This document shows, piece after piece, positions 25,646 to 39,246 of a DNA stretch of 60,525 nucleotides. How positions within the stretch are numbered: position 1 is the first letter of the stretch; each line of letters begins with the position of its first letter. The stretch spans positions 1 to 60,525 of the forward strand of contig MCFE01000540.1 in assembly GCA_002104905.1 (NCBI GenBank). Reading direction: 5' to 3'. A program made the position numbers and the translations under genes. The DNA is from Basidiobolus meristosporus CBS 931.73 (lineage: Eukaryota > Basidiobolomycota > Basidiobolomycetes > Basidiobolales > Basidiobolaceae). The notes under the pieces were generated by a model. It was not told the origin of the DNA and did no database searches. It worked only from the letters and a program-made list of their open reading frames with translations.

Positions 25646-26452
25646 ATGTCCGAAATTCGTCGCAAATTAGTAATCGTTGGTGATGGTGCTTGTGGTAAAA
25701 CCTGTTTGTTGATCGTTTTCTCGAAGGGTACTTTCCCTGAGGTAAATCCCCTTCTTCTGTCCCTCTGGCCGACCTAGTTCCTGGTCAGTGTCGGAGGGCC
25801 CGTTTCTCTTGGTGCGTCTTCACTCATCTCTCTTCCTGATTAGGTATATGTCCCCACCGTCTTCGAGAACTACGTCGCTGACGTTGAGGTTGATGGTAAA
25901 AGAGTTGAGCTGGCTTTGTGGGATACTGCTGGACAAGAGGATTACGATCGTCTTCGTCCCCTCTCCTACCCCGATTCTCATGTTATCTTGATCTGCTTCT
26001 CCGTTGATTCCCCCGATTCTTTGGAAAACGTCCAAGAAAAGGTAACGCCTTCCGTCTTTGGCATTTCTTGGCTCTGTTTCTAACCCATCTTGCGCTAATA
26101 GTGGATCTCAGAGGTGCTTCACTTCTGCGCTGGTCTTCCCATCATCCTTGTTGGATGTAAGAAGGACCTGCGTAACGACCCTAGAACCATCGAGGAGCTC
26201 AGGAAACAAGGCCAATCCCCAGTTACCGTTGATCAGGTATGTGTCCTTTGCACCGACCATTTTCCCCGTTTCAAACACTGACCTCGTGAACCACTCAAGG
26301 CCAATACCGTTGCCACCAAGATCGGGGCATACAAGTACTTGGAATGCTCCGCCAAGGAGAACGACGGAGTTCGTCAGGTGTTCGAGCACGCCACCCGCGC
26401 CGCTCTCCTCACCAAGACTAAGCAAAAGAAGAAGGGATGTTTGGTTCTGTAA
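25646..26452 (+). CDS. RHO1: Rho1-type small GTPase
   Basis: Exons 25646-25741, 25844-26041, 26102-26236 and 26300-26452 give 193 aa. The P-loop GDGACGKT is at residues 12-19, the effector region [19 protein letters not shown] follows, then switch [13 protein letters not shown], the Rho insert helix ([10 protein letters not shown]), ECSAKE for base binding, a Lys-rich stretch and the CAAX box CLVL. The final Leu predicts geranylgeranylation and membrane anchoring. In fungi Rho1 activates glucan synthase and protein kinase C in cell-wall growth and organises actin. Near-identity to fungal Rho1 makes this certain at family level. Confidence 0.97.
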
Positions 26453-27918
26453 ATCATAATACCGTTCTCGCTCTTCTTAACAACTCAACTACTTCCCCCA
26501 CCTGGACTCATTTGCGACCGTTCTCACACTGTAGTCTACTAGTTTAGTACTTGAGCCACAATTTTTTCTTTTCCACCACGAACTTAAAATTTCCGAACCC
26601 TTGTTAGCCTATCTTTTATGGTCGTCTTTAATATACTGTAGCTTGCAACAAGCCATCCACAATTCCATTCCAGGGTCGGGTTCAGTGCTGATCTGTCGTG
26701 GGCCCGAAGGTTGATGGGGGCTTCGGGGTGGGCTATGGGTGGATGGGTGCAAGCCATCCCCCAACTCTCGCTACCATATTGCCACATGTGGGAAATGTGG
26801 TTGATGGCATAGGCTTGGGCTTAGGCGTTACCGGGTAACCACCAAAGCCCGAGATACTAGGTGGCTGGAATATCCGGCTGATTCTCCGCCCATCACTTGC
26901 CTCAATACGTAACGATGACAGCCAGATCATGGTCTCGGAAGATAATGTTGTTGGACATATGGATCAGGGGAATAGGTTCCCGTTTATCACGTGTAGCTCT
27001 TTGCTCAGGAGGACGGGTAGGGCTAGGGTTGTGTGGAATCTTCCACAGATCACGTGCGAGATATCTCCCAATACGACCAAGTTGGCGGTTAGTTTGCGCA
27101 GGTTGCTTAAGAGGCTGGTTAGGTGGTTGGCAGGGGTCTGGCAACAGCTGGAGCTTTCATATACAAGTGGAAAGCAGCACCATTGAACCCTGAATTTGTA
27201 CCACTGGGCAGATCCGCATAATTTCCATCTGCGCTAGTGGTTTGATCTCACCAGGCGCCGATAATCTGGCGGATTTTGACCAATGTATGGAGGAATGGCT
27301 TATTCGTCTCCCTGCTGATCAAAAGACCTGCCAGAACAATGAATTGCTTACGAGTTCGTGCGACACTGCTTATTGTCGATTAGTAAAAAATCCGTCTCTC
27401 ACGTGGTTCTTCTCTGGATGGCAAGCCCGTGAATCCGTGATTGCCGAAAGATATCCTTGACTAAGGACAATTCATACATAAGACATCCACCTCCAATCAG
27501 ATCGGGCTATTGGGAAATAACATGGAGATGTTGAGCATAGTTTCATCCAGTATTTGGTGCGTGCTTTCATGTGAAAGTCTGAGTCTTCTTGTCAGCAATC
27601 CCCCTCATGTTTGCCTGCTCTGAATCTACTGTATCCTATGCCATTCATGCTGATCCTGGGAACTTTGTCAATTCCTATTACGAATAATTCATACTGTCAA
27701 CATCATCTGACCTAAAAGGTACTAGGTCAAGAATATGCTATTAACATGAAGTTGCTGGAGCATGTGACATGACTACTAGGATTTCACCCATTTTAAAGGA
27801 GGTGCTTAGTCACGTAGCATCATAAAAACCAGCCCCTTTCGTGGTTCTCTCATTATTCTGCTCTCTCCGCTAGCCTTTCCTCAAATCCTACTTAATCGTC
27901 CCTTGTAATTTATCTAGA
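26453..27918. other. Intergenic region between Rho1 and MFE-2
   Basis: About 1.5 kb without a supported gene. A short GGGTAGGGCTAGGGTTG stretch at about 27015-27031 is a weaker echo of the G-rich tract at 25165. The right end holds the MFE-2 promoter with a pyrimidine-rich leader. Confidence 0.4.
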
Positions 27919-30734
27919 ATGGTACAAGAGCTTCGCTTTGATAACCGTGTTGTTATTGTCACTGGTGCTGGTGGCGGTATGTGTTGCTATTCTGTGGATC
28001 GTTCGGCTAGAGCCTTGTAAGCTAACCCTCGCTTTTTTAGGTATCGGAAAAGCATATTCACTCTTCTTCGCATCCAAGGGTGCTGCTGTTGTCGTGAACG
28101 ACCTGGGCAGCTCGCACTCTGGTACTGGTGCTTCCACCAAAGCTGCTGACCTGGTGGTTGAGGAGATCAAGAGCAATGGGGGCAAGGCCATTGCCAACTA
28201 CGATTCCGTTGAAGACGGAGAGAAGATTGTGGCCGCTGCCATGAAGGCATTTGGCCGTGTCGATATTCTCATCAATAACGCTGGGTAGGTCATCAACAGC
28301 ACGATCTTCGGTTCCACCGAACGTTCACTAACGGATCAACATTAGTATCTTGCGTGACAAATCCTTCGCCAAGATGACAGACGCTGACTGGGATATGGTT
28401 CAGAATGTTCACCTTCGTGGTGCATACAAGATCACCAAAGCCTGCTGGGAGATCTTCAGAAAGCAGAAGTATGGTAGAATCATTATGACCTCCTCTGCAG
28501 CTGGTATCTACGGAAACTTCGGCCAAGCCAATTACAGTGCCGCCAAACTGGCCTCAGCCATGTTTGGCTTTACTCTCGCCAGGGAAGGAGCCAAATACAA
28601 CATTCACACCAACATCATCGCTCCCATCGCTGCCTCCCGTATGACAGAGACAGTTATGCCTCCTGAAATGCTTGAAAAGTTGAGCCCAGAATATATTACC
28701 CCAGTCGTCGGTTACCTATGCCACGAAGCTACTGAGGAGAACGGCGGCCTCTTTGAGCTAGGTGCCGGATTCGTAGCCAAGCTGAGATGGGAAGTTTCAG
28801 CCGGCAACGTGTTCAAGCCCGATAGCACCTTCAGCCCTGCCGCAGTTGCTGCCAAATGGGACGCTATTACCGACTTCTCAAATCCTTCCTACCCCAACTC
28901 TTTGGCCGAAACTGACTGGCTCGGATACCTCGAACAATCAAAGAAGCTCTCTTCTAACCCACAAACTGAGCCCCTTCGCTATGACGGCAAGGTTGTTATC
29001 GTTACCGGTGCTGGCAACGGTATTGGCAGAGAATATGCCAGACTTTTCGCTAAGCTCGGCGCGTCTGTGGTCGTTAACGATTTGAATAACGCCGACAAGG
29101 TCGTCAAGGAGATTCAGGCGGAAGGCGGTAAGGCTGTCGCCAACACTGATTCTGTAGAAGATGGCGATAAAGTGGTTGCCACTGCCATGAAGGCATTTGG
29201 CAGACTTGACGTTGTCATTAACAATGCTGGTATTCTCCGGGACAAATCCTTCGTCAAAATGACCGACCAGGACTGGGATTTGGTCCAACGTGTTCACTTG
29301 AGAGGTACTTACAAAATGTGTAAGGCAGCCTGGCCAATCTTCCAGAAACAGAAGTACGGTAGAATCGTCAATACATGCTCAGCTGTTGGGCTTTTCGGTA
29401 ACTTTGGACAGGCCAACTACAGCTCCGCCAAGGCTGGTATCTTGTCCCTCAGCAACAGTCTTGCACTTGAAGGCCAGAAGTACAACATTCTGGTCAACAC
29501 TGTTGCCCCTCATGCTGGTACTGCCATGACTGCTACCATTATGCCACCTGAAATGGTGGAGATGTTCAAGCCCGAGTATGTTGCTCCTTTGGTTGGCTTC
29601 CTTGGTCATGAACAGTGCCCTGAAACTGGTTCATGCTTCCAAGTTGGAAGCTGCTGGGTTGGAAAGGTCAGATGGCAACGTGCCGGAGGCCATGGGTTCT
29701 CCGCCAAAAAGAAGCTCACTACGGAGGCTGTTGCTGATAAATGGCAGAAGATCTGCGACTTCGATGATGGAAGAGCTCAGTATCCAACCAGCACCCGTGA
29801 GTCGCTCATGGATATTCAAGAAAACATCGCCCGTGCCGATGAAGAAGACTCTGAATCAGAGTCTGGTTCCTTTGAAAATAAGCAGTTCGAGTCGCAAACC
29901 TTCACGTACACGGAGCGTGATGTGATCTTGTATGCCCTTGGAGTCGGTGCTACTCGTAAGGATCTTCCTCTGGTCTACGAGAACTCATCGGACTTCATGG
30001 TTCTTCCCACATTTGGAGTGATCCCATCCTTCGCTTGTATGGAGTCCGTTCCTTACGGTGACTTCATTCCTTCTTTCAACCCAATGATGCTCCTTCATGG
30101 TGAACAGTTCCTTAGCCTGAAGAAGGCTATCCCCACCTCCGGCACCCTGACCTCTAAGCCTCGCATTGTTGACATCCTCGACAAGGGTAAGGGCTGCCTA
30201 GTCATCCTTGGTGTCGAGACCACCGACGAATCCGGAGATGTTATCTTCGAGAATGAATATTCTCTATTCATCCGAGGCGTCAAGGGAGTCGGAAACAAGC
30301 AAGGTAAGGACCGTGGCGCTGCTACCGCTCCCAACGTTCCACCCAAGCGCAAGCCAGATGTTATTGTCCAAGAGAAGACCAGCGAAGACCAGGCTGCGCT
30401 TTATCGCCTCAGCGGAGATCGTAACCCACTTCACATCGACCCCGAGATGTCCTCCATGGGTGGATTTGACGTGCCAATCCTTCACGGACTCGGTACATTG
30501 GGTGTTGCTGGCAAGCACATCTTCCAAACATACGGAAACGGAAAACCCGACGCCTTCAAGACGGTCAAGGCCCGTTTCGCAAAACACGTCTTCCCAGGAG
30601 AGACATTGGAAACACAGATGTGGAAGGAGGGCAACAAGGTCATCTTCCAAGTGCGCGTGGTCGAAAGAGACGTCATCGCCATCGCCAGTGCTGCCGTGGA
30701 ATTGAACTCCGCCTCGTTGACCTCCAAGTTGTAA
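27919..30734 (+). CDS. FOX2: Peroxisomal multifunctional enzyme type 2 (3-hydroxyacyl-CoA dehydrogenase / enoyl-CoA hydratase 2)
   Basis: Exons 27919-27976, 28041-28284 and 28346-30734 give 896 aa, as in yeast Fox2 (900 aa). There are two short-chain dehydrogenase domains in tandem. Domain A has the NAD motif TGAGGGIG at residues 15-22 and the active site YSAAK near 163-167. Domain B starts near residue 311 with TGAGNGIG and has YSSAK. The C-terminal third is a MaoC-type hydratase 2, with [15 protein letters not shown] and [10 protein letters not shown] near residues 787-815 carrying the catalytic Asp and His. The protein ends in SKL, a type 1 peroxisomal targeting signal. It performs the second and third steps of fatty-acid beta-oxidation through the D-3-hydroxyacyl-CoA route. 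Confidence 0.97.
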
Positions 30735-31406
30735 ATGACGTCTTGGGGGAACCTTCCTGCTTTAACAAACATTCACCGCCATACGAAAACCTTTAGCGAC
30801 ATCAATGTAAATTCAAGAAACCTGGAGGAATGCACCAGTTCTATAATAAAAGTATTATCCAACTTACCCAATTGCGTTGCCAAGGCCTGTGCCACTACTC
30901 CTTCCCTTAATACTCGCTCAGTGAACAACAATCACATGAATGCTCACATTGAGCTGGGGATGTGAAGCTGATGTCGACGAATTCCAGTTGACCCAGTATT
31001 TCATGCACTGGTCAGTTCGTGCGACTGATGGTTTCTCTTGGTATGTGTGAATGTGTACGATTTTATTCATTTGGTGTAAGGCTCACCATACTAACTTCGC
31101 CTATTAAATGTTTGAAAAATGGTCCTTGTTACTGATCGCTAAGGTCTATGCTCTCTGGACGACTCGACATTCTAAATATACATGGGAAGCAGGTTAAGGG
31201 GGGAGAGGTACTACCATTTGGAGAATACCAACACTTGGTGTTGTAAAGCCCTAGTGGGTATCGTTGCTCCAATAGGCTGTTCAAAAGCCAACGGCAAAAA
31301 TGAACCACAGATATATAGCAGTAAATATAACTTGGGCTTGTGGGGTTCGGGGCCAAGTGTATCAAGTCTACACCTATCCATGGTGGCTGAGGTCTCTCCT
31401 TCTCGA
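30735..31406. other. Convergent intergenic region
   Basis: This lies between the 3' ends of MFE-2 (+) and the kelch gene (-). I see no gene; it should hold two 3' UTRs. Confidence 0.4.
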
Positions 31407-34400
31407 CTATATCATTTGCTTGGCTCTCATTTGCTTCGTCAACTCAATCACCTGTGCTTGAGAACGTTGCAATTCGGCTTTCATCTTTCGGAGCATGGAT
31501 TCCGAGTCCCGGACGTACTTTATGGCGCGCTGCGTGTCCTTCTCCATCCGTGCCGACTTTTTCTCGCTCTCTTCCAACTGCTTTTCGAGCTTTTGGATTT
31601 TCTCTTGATTCGCGGGCGTGCATATCTCCATGTCGTTGTTAAGTGAAGTGGGTTTAGGGCGAGATTGACGCAATAGGTCCTCAAGCGAGTTGGCTTTGAC
31701 CTGCATAGCCAGGAACTGGTCTTTCAATTTGGCAATCTCGTGCTCAGCGGCCGCCACCTTCGCTTTGGACGCCTTTTCCGAGTCGAAGAGTGACTGTTGC
31801 TTTTCCACGATGACATGCAGCTCCTGTAGAGTGGCCTTGTATTTCTCTTGTAGTTCCTTGTTATGTAACTTGGTTTGGTTAAGTCTGTCTTGCACGGATT
31901 CGAGTTGCTGCTTCAATTTGACATTGTCTTCGGGGTTGTGTTGACGAGACTTGATATCGTTGTCCAGTTTGTCAGATGCCAGAGCGACAATTCTGTGCGA
32001 ATCCAGGCTTCCGGTACAACTCAATTCTTGCATCATGTTTGCTAGTGTAGTAATCTTCAATCGGGCCCCCTCAAGCTCCAATGATTCTGCCCTGAGAAGG
32101 TCCTGGGAATTCATCAGCTGTAGCTTCATCTCGTAGATGTTATCTTGCGCATCGGCTAAGCGAAGTCGAAGCTCGCTAAGATCCGATTGTGCGTCATGAT
32201 GCTTCTTTTCTAGATCTTCTACCTTCTGCGCTAGTGTATTATTATCAGACTCAAGTTTCTCGATTACATCTCTTGATCCTTCTTTGACTTCTCGTAAAAG
32301 GTTAAGCTCTGCCTCAAGCTCGGCTATGCGATAGTTGGCACGTGTTAACTTCTCTTCAGCTCCATTTTCTGAATGTTGTTTGGAACTATGAAAAACTTGA
32401 GAGATCGACTCCAGTGACTCCAATTGCTGCTTCGTGGCTAACCAAAGTGCTTCCATTTCGCTCGCTTGGAAGTGTGACCTGGCCAGCTCCTCGGATTTCT
32501 GCTCGATCGTTTTGCGGAGCTCAATGGATTCTTTTTCAAGTGCTTGAATTTCCTGCTGCGCATCCATCCACATTCTTTCGGCCTCATTAGCTCGATCATT
32601 GGCTGCATTCACTACATTGGATGCCAACTCTCTAGCCTGTCGCTCTTGCGCTGAGCTCTCCTCTAACGAAGCCAGACGCTCAAGCATGACAGTTGCCTCG
32701 GTCTCCTTGGCATAAAGGGTAGCTTCAGCTTTCGATGCCTTGTTATTTGCCTCCAAAACGGCTTGCTGTGATCTCTTCAACGCATCTTCCAGTGATGTGA
32801 ACTTCTCTTTAACAACCCGACAACTGCTTTCTGCCTCAATAGCTCTATTCAAGTTATTCCTGGAGCTCTCTTCAGCCAAGAGGCGATTCTCTCGATCCTT
32901 AGCAGCTTCTTGAGTCTGGAGGTCAATCTTGGATAAAAGGGATTGATTCTCAGCCAGTGCTTTTGCAAGTCGTTTCTCCAATTCGATGATTCGATCTTGC
33001 TCGATTTTACAAAGGCTTTCGGCGGAGGAGCTATTCATCGCCGATATTTTCATCCTGAGATAGGCTGCTTCTTGAAGAGCAACTTGTCGATGCTTTTCTC
33101 CATCAGCTATTCTCTGAACAGCATACTCACAGTTCTGGGTCACTTTTAACTATAAAAAAGCCGTATTAGTACATATACCATTTTACATTAACCTTCCTAA
33201 GCTATAGCTAACCTGCGCTTTGCTCAGTTGGTCTTTCAGCAGGAGGAGTGTCTGGAGTAGCTTGATCTTCTCCGGATCACTCTGCTCTTGTTGTAGGCTT
33301 TTCAAACAATGTAAAGTGGGGCCTTCCTTGGCCAAATGCTCGATTCTATCGGATACAATTTCTTCCACGCTGGTCCACAGGTCAACCTTGGAATTATTAT
33401 AATTGACGATTTCCACATTATTTTTTGGCGTATCAGGCTCAAGGGGGAATCCAGCTGCCGGATCACTCTTCAACGCTGCTAATGGAGTTTCGGAACTGTC
33501 CTCGTCATTATCATCAAAATCAAGCTCGGTTGACAACTTCTCTTCGAATATAGAGGTAACTTTTTCAGGATAACTATTTGGTACAGTAAAGTAGTTCTTA
33601 GCATGCGCCCCGAACTTGGCTTCGGTTGTAAGCTCCTCAGAAGAAGTGAAGCCAGTTAAAGGGCGGGCTTTTCCATCCACATGTGAATCGGGTACAGGAG
33701 TAATTTGAGCCAGTGAAGCTGACTTGTAATCTGGGCTCATGAGAGTAGGCTTCTCAGCGACTCTATCGCCAGCACTATTTTTTCGTGGAGTATGAAGTAT
33801 GGAAGGTGAGGTTGCATCTGGCGAGGGGGAATTCGAAGTGAGGACCCTTAGCATCCCAAGTTCAGTCGACTGGGAGTATTCAGCCTTGTCTGGGCTAAGG
33901 GGAATAAAAGTTGCAAACTGGCGTATGCGTGATTCGTTGGATTCTTCAGAGTTCGTCACAGTCTCTTTGTTCTCTGTTAACGTGGTCGAGCTTGGTACGA
34001 AGTTGCGACTTGTAGAATCAGGTAGACCAATATTACTTGGTGGGTTAGATAACTGTGCGGATGTACAACTCTTAATGCTGTTACTAGATTCATTTAATAG
34101 TTGTGCAGGGGCTCTGTAATCCAAACTAGTTGCTGTGTTCGCTTTCCCATTATCAAGTATAAAATTGGAAGGGACCTGTAGCGGCGAGGGACTATGGGTC
34201 CGATTAATGTAAGACACGCTTCCAGAATTTTGACCTGAAGTGTCATTAATCGGATTAGGCTCCGAACGAACTGGACTAGGGGTTAGTAATTGGTTCGTCT
34301 TCAAGTCAGAGCTTGACAGCCTTCGATAACTCTCCACTGTGTAAACCAATGGCGGATGGCTTGCCTCGGTGCGTGCAGAAAGGTCTTGCGATCCACCATA

Positions 34401-35821
34401 ATCTTGGGCGTCCCTGAAGGAGCCACGACCTGAACAGAGCTCCATATAGTCCCTGACATTCTCTACAATTGCTAAACTAAGAAATCGCTCTAGGATGCCT
34501 ACAATGAATTCACGTTACCTGTATCTAGATTATGAACTGTGTCGCATTGATCAGTCAAAGCGTGGATCTTTCCTTGGATGAGGCAAACCTTTATACTGTG
34601 AGCGGCAATTTGTGTAGTGGGGAGATCTGACCATGTGCTGTCTATGCAACCTCTGGGCTTTAGTGAACAATCTTGGCTTCAATCGGGTTAGAAATAAGTA
34701 CCTCGAAAATTGAACACGTAGACCTCATTGAGGAATTCACCGGATTCATTATGACCCCCAAAGATGTACATGAGATGGTTGTGAGTACAAGCTGCATGAC
34801 CCGCTCTGATTTGGGGGCCGCCGTCTGCAACAATCTGTGACCAAGTGTTCGCAATTGGATCGTAACACCAAAGGTCGTTGAAATACCGGTCAGCGTCTTT
34901 GCCTCCGAAACTGCAAATGGATAGATAAGTACAAGATCAAAGTAAGCAGAGCTCAAAGTGACCAACATGTATATGCGATTTCTGTAAACCACCGCGGAAT
35001 GACACGCTCTCTCTGGAGGATTCTCGTAGCCTGGTGAGATATAATCCCAGCGCGGACCCTGAGTGGATACTGAGTCATGATAAGTAACCATTCTGCACAC
35101 CATTCAAAGCACTAACATTTATGGGGAATGGTGTTACGTACATGACTTGCTGTCGAATGCTACCAGGTCATTAAAGTAGTAGCCGTCTACCTGACCACCA
35201 AATAAATACATGGTGGATTTGATCACGACCGCCGAGTGGTCTCTCCGTCCAACTAAGGAATTGCTCTGCATGGGCAACTTCGTCCAGATTTTGCTTCCTA
35301 TAAAAGTTGATTTGATTGATCTGGCAAACTCCAAGTAATGAATGAGTATAGATACCAATATCGAGGGAATATAGCGAATCGTCCCAACGACTGTTTAACG
35401 TTTCTCCGCCAAAAACTGTGGTTTCTTCGATTAATGCCCACGTAAACCAAAAAGGTTTGAAACTTTGTTAGTTACCTAGCAAGTATCTCCCGATGCTGAT
35501 TGTGGAATGACCAGAACGAGGACAAGGCGTCTCTCCTGAGGTATTGAGCGCCTCACTTGTGAAGCTCTCTACAGGGAAGGGGTGAATATTCAATATTAGC
35601 CAATACCCTAATCGAATAAACAAGTAGCACTAACGTGGATTTATAAGAAGTAAATCATTTCGGGGGACTCCTTCTACACAGCCAGCAAATATGCATATGT
35701 CGCCGCTAATCTCACAAACACTATAATCTTGCCGTGACGAAAGATGGAGCTTGGGCACCTTTTTTTGAGTCCATAGATATGCAACAGCGGCTGGGTTGGC
35801 CGACTTTGTAGAGGTGGGCAT
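31407..35821 (-). CDS. Tea1/Kel1-type protein: N-terminal kelch propeller, C-terminal coiled coil
   Basis: Nine minus-strand exons (35635-35821, 35476-35568, 35356-35424, 35297-35138, 34967-35092, 34702-34910, 34519-34641, 33213-34462, 31407-33149) agree in phase and give 1319 aa. The first 310 or so residues are kelch repeats: RQDYSVCEISGDICIFAG, GHSTISIGRYLL then TTVFGGETLN, RRDHSAVVIKSTMYLFGG, ERACHSAVVYRNRIYIFGG and AGHAACTHNHLMYIFGG. A Ser/Pro-rich middle follows. The last 580 residues are almost all heptad-like, Glu/Lys/Leu/Gln-rich, so a long coiled coil. This is the layout of the cell-end marker Tea1 and its relatives (Kel1, KelA), which link microtubule tips to polarised growth sites. 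Orthology to Tea1 over other kelch proteins is inferred from layout. Confidence 0.85.
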
Positions 35822-37692
35822 GGTAGTGCTGACGAATATGTGCAAAAGCTAGACACAAGCCTCGTTTCCTCCGACTAATAAACTCTACTGATAATGAAGG
35901 GAGCTACTGGGTACCAAGAGCCTTCTTTCTATGCGTATGTCAGGACAAAGTCAATGACAAAGGATAAGGACCCTACAAATGACAATAATATCGCTAAAGT
36001 ATACAAGGATTTGAATTGAAGCAAGCTGAGATCAAAGTCCGCTTGAATAGCACAATCCCCCTAGAACTGAACATGTGGATCATGCAAGATCCAGGTGGTA
36101 GGTAATAAAACAGATGCGGTATCACCTCATGTGTTGATTGTATGCAGTGATTTCATTAGGGTATCAGGAGGCATATATGGTCTGACATAGCTCAACTCCC
36201 TTACAAAATGCCCCTTGAATTCGATTACTTCGAAACCTGGTTTACAAGTCCATCAAAATGCGCCTGTTTTTTTTCTGGATATATTGCTTAGCTACATGTG
36301 GGCAGATAACAAATTCAAGATTAGCTTATAATGGCAGCCTGTGTACGCCAAAATTCATCAAAGATTCCGCCACGGCATTTTGGCATTTTGCTATTGAAAG
36401 GCGGATGTATTACAACTATCAGCAAGTATCTGCCGGCCGTAACCGATGGAAGAGCCTTTGTAGCACTTCTTCCCCACAAAGTAAGGCGGTTTAAAGTACC
36501 ACCACCCCTCTCCACAAAATGCACAAATAGGCAACTAGGGATATCATCCGATACTCTCCTTACCATATCAATGCTCACTGATAAATCACAGTTGAATCCC
36601 AAAAACATCAGTTGTGCCAAATATATATATATTAGTTGAGTTCTGAATGAGGCCGAGGCTTGTGTACCAATTTCCCCAAAAATCTTGCAACTGTCATTGT
36701 GAGATATTGTTAGCTCTCAGCTTCTCGGACTTCGGTTGGGGAGGTTACGAGCTGTGTCAGAGCTGGTGGTGATACTGTTGCTGGAAATGGATCCAGCTTA
36801 TCGACCACTAAGTTAACCGGGCATATATTCAGACGTCACCCATTTCATTAATGGTTAGGATGGTTATAAATATCCAAAGAGAAGTCACTACTGCTATATC
36901 TAGTTTGTGTTTCATCACAAACTAAACCACTACTCCCCGTACCTTGAAACACCGCCCAGATTTGGAACTGCCCTTCCGACCATTGTCCCTCAAAGGCTTG
37001 TAAAACAAATAGAAGATCCAATGAACATCGGTGTCACCATTTTCTCATTATGGTTTTCATCTCCCCTTCCAATTGAATCCTGCATCATCTATTATTCGCG
37101 GAACCAATAATTTCCCTTGTAACATTTGAGGAGGTTGTAGTCGGAGAAGGATTTTCTGGCAACCAGTTGTAGATCCTGTACCACACTGAGCATACCCCAT
37201 CCGGGTCTAGAAGATGTAGAAATCGGAGACATCTAGATATCTTCTCTACTGTTTCAAGCGTGTCTCGCCATATAGCCGGGCGATCATATGCACACATCGA
37301 CCATCAATTCAGCCCAGAACGAACGCTAAATGTCTGACACCTGAATAACACCGGCCTTGCCTATCAAGTGGCTAGACTTGACTGCCAACCAACATCCCAA
37401 ATACACTCGGAAAAAACATCAAAGATAACATTGATTTAGATTGGTGCTATGAAATGATGAAATGGGGATGATTGCCAAGGCAGCCTCGTTTTGATACACT
37501 AATGCTAACCGTTTATTAAGTAATGACTGATATGAATATTATCCACCGGGAGAAAATCCCGAGGGCACTGTACAAATTCTGTTCGAAGAGTTGCCATTGC
37601 GTTGCTGTGTCTGCATGTAGTTGGGTCTGGGTTGAGGATGTGTGAGAGATATCGATATAAACAGCCGCGGCATTCGAGGTCCCGATACGGGG
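35822..37692. other. Intergenic region
   Basis: About 1.9 kb with no supported gene. Overlapping frames at 36258-36640 on both strands and 37085-37297 (-) have no signature. Confidence 0.4.
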
Positions 37693-37923
37693 TCAGCATT
37701 GAATCAATTTTGGGGTCATGCTGATGGAGAGATTGATGGAAGCAGGAGCCGAGTGCTTTAAACGACTGCGGTCTGTGGGCCTATGCTTAACACTTTGATC
37801 CACCTTGGCTTGGCGCACTAGACTCTTTCCCGAGCTTATGAGACCAGGGTTGTTGAAGAGATATCCATAAGAAAGTTGAATGTATCCAGAGCTGGCTTTA
37901 GCATTTATTGAGATGTCATCCAT
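37693..37923 (-). CDS. Small CsbD-like protein, paralog 1
   Basis: A 76-codon frame starts with ATG at 37923 on the minus strand. Its first 43 residues align with the small protein at 39247 (about 20 of 42 identical, most others conservative): KASSGYIQLSYGYLFNN against RASTGYIRASLGHIFGD, then GLISSGKSLVRQAK against QLIAQGRSLVSQAR. The pattern (Gly, six residues, Gly, GD..L.A.G) is like the bacterial CsbD stress-protein family and its short fungal relatives; this is a pattern match, not a proven homology. The C-terminal half is Ser/Arg-rich and not shared. No intron is needed. Conservation between the two copies is the main evidence that it is real. Confidence 0.55.
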   Translation of the reverse strand: MDDISINAKASSGYIQLSYGYLFNNPGLISSGKSLVRQAKVDQSVKHRPTDRSRLKHSAPASINLSISMTPKLIQC

Positions 37924-39246
37924 GGCTGGAAATGGGCCGATAGCTATATGGCTTGGAATAAATCAGCGGCGGCCCGTCGGTCCACTTAAATACTTCCGCG
38001 TAGGGTTTCTGTTTCTGACCATCACCACCTCATTTGAGTTAGCTACGACCGAATATGGCTATTTTTCGATTTAGTCGTGAGGGTGATTTCGGTGATTTCC
38101 AGCCTCAAAAGGAGCTGTATCAGCATCTGCAGCTGCGAGCCGCTCAATCAATTTAACGAGAGGGTGTTGAGTGCTTCTAGAATTGAAGTGATCGCTACGT
38201 GGCCCATCAAATCTCGGGTCCTGGGAACAAAGAGTAGTCTGGAATTCGAGCCAGACTAGCATTGTGTTCGCCTATCTCCACAGAGCCAGTAGACGGCAGG
38301 ATCAGATCAGCTGCTGCTTTTCCCACGTACAGTAACAAGAGTGGTATCAAATGCTGTATTTGACACGGATGGATTCTTAATCGAGCCGAGCAGTCACTCC
38401 ACAGCTTGCCACCAAGTCATACATGGGGAGCGCCACCTCTTTCAGGTGACACAGCTTGATCCACTCCCCTTCCGAAGAATACTCAGCTTCAGCAGTATTT
38501 CTGCTATCGTTCGAGCGGAAAAATCAGCAATACTGATGTAACCATAAGGTGATCATACAATGAATATCTCGGGTAAATACGTATGTATTCCACAACATCC
38601 GCGCTTCGGAGCCGAATTATGAGTCAGTCTGTGGATGGGTGAATCACCATCAGATCCGAACATCGACAAGAGCACGAAGGGCTAGTGCCCAGCGTTTGGG
38701 CGGATCGTTGAAACCACCACAGAGTGCATGTATATGTGTCCTGCGGCAATACACAAGAGGACTTGTTGCCAGGCTTGCGCTGCCAAGCAGACCGTGCTGG
38801 TTCTGATGATGTGATTCCTCATTTTCCATTTCGAGTAGGATTCGTCTAGATCAGGCAGATCCTGGATCAACAATAATACTATATTGACGGTGTATGCCAA
38901 CTCTGGGATACCATCAGCCTATTTGTCAATTAAACCATGGCTGGTCATCAATCCGTGGCCCTAGCCAATCAGCGATCCATGATGTCGTGATTTCCAAGAG
39001 TTGGTGGATACTCATTTACCAACGCATCACACCAGTCGTAAAAGTTTAGATTTAATATTCAATTTAATTCAAATGCCAGCCGGATATTCCTATTTCGTCT
39101 AATGGCTGGAATGGCTCATACATCTCTGCAGAATATAAATGTTCAAGTGTGGCCGGCTACTTGCTTATATTTCAGGCATTCATATCCCTGTTGGTCTCCG
39201 ACAACTTTACCCAGAAACAAGCTAATCAACCACCTTTAACGAAACC
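37924..39246. promoter_or_regulatory. Divergent region between the two CsbD-like genes
   Basis: The two small genes point away from each other across 1.3 kb. No other gene is supported. A TATAAAT at 39134-39140 lies 107 bp before the plus-strand ATG. TATTTAAG on the minus strand near 37988-37996 could serve the other gene. Confidence 0.35.

Noticed and set aside
36258-36640. Overlapping frames on both strands
   Set aside because: They mirror each other and carry no motif.
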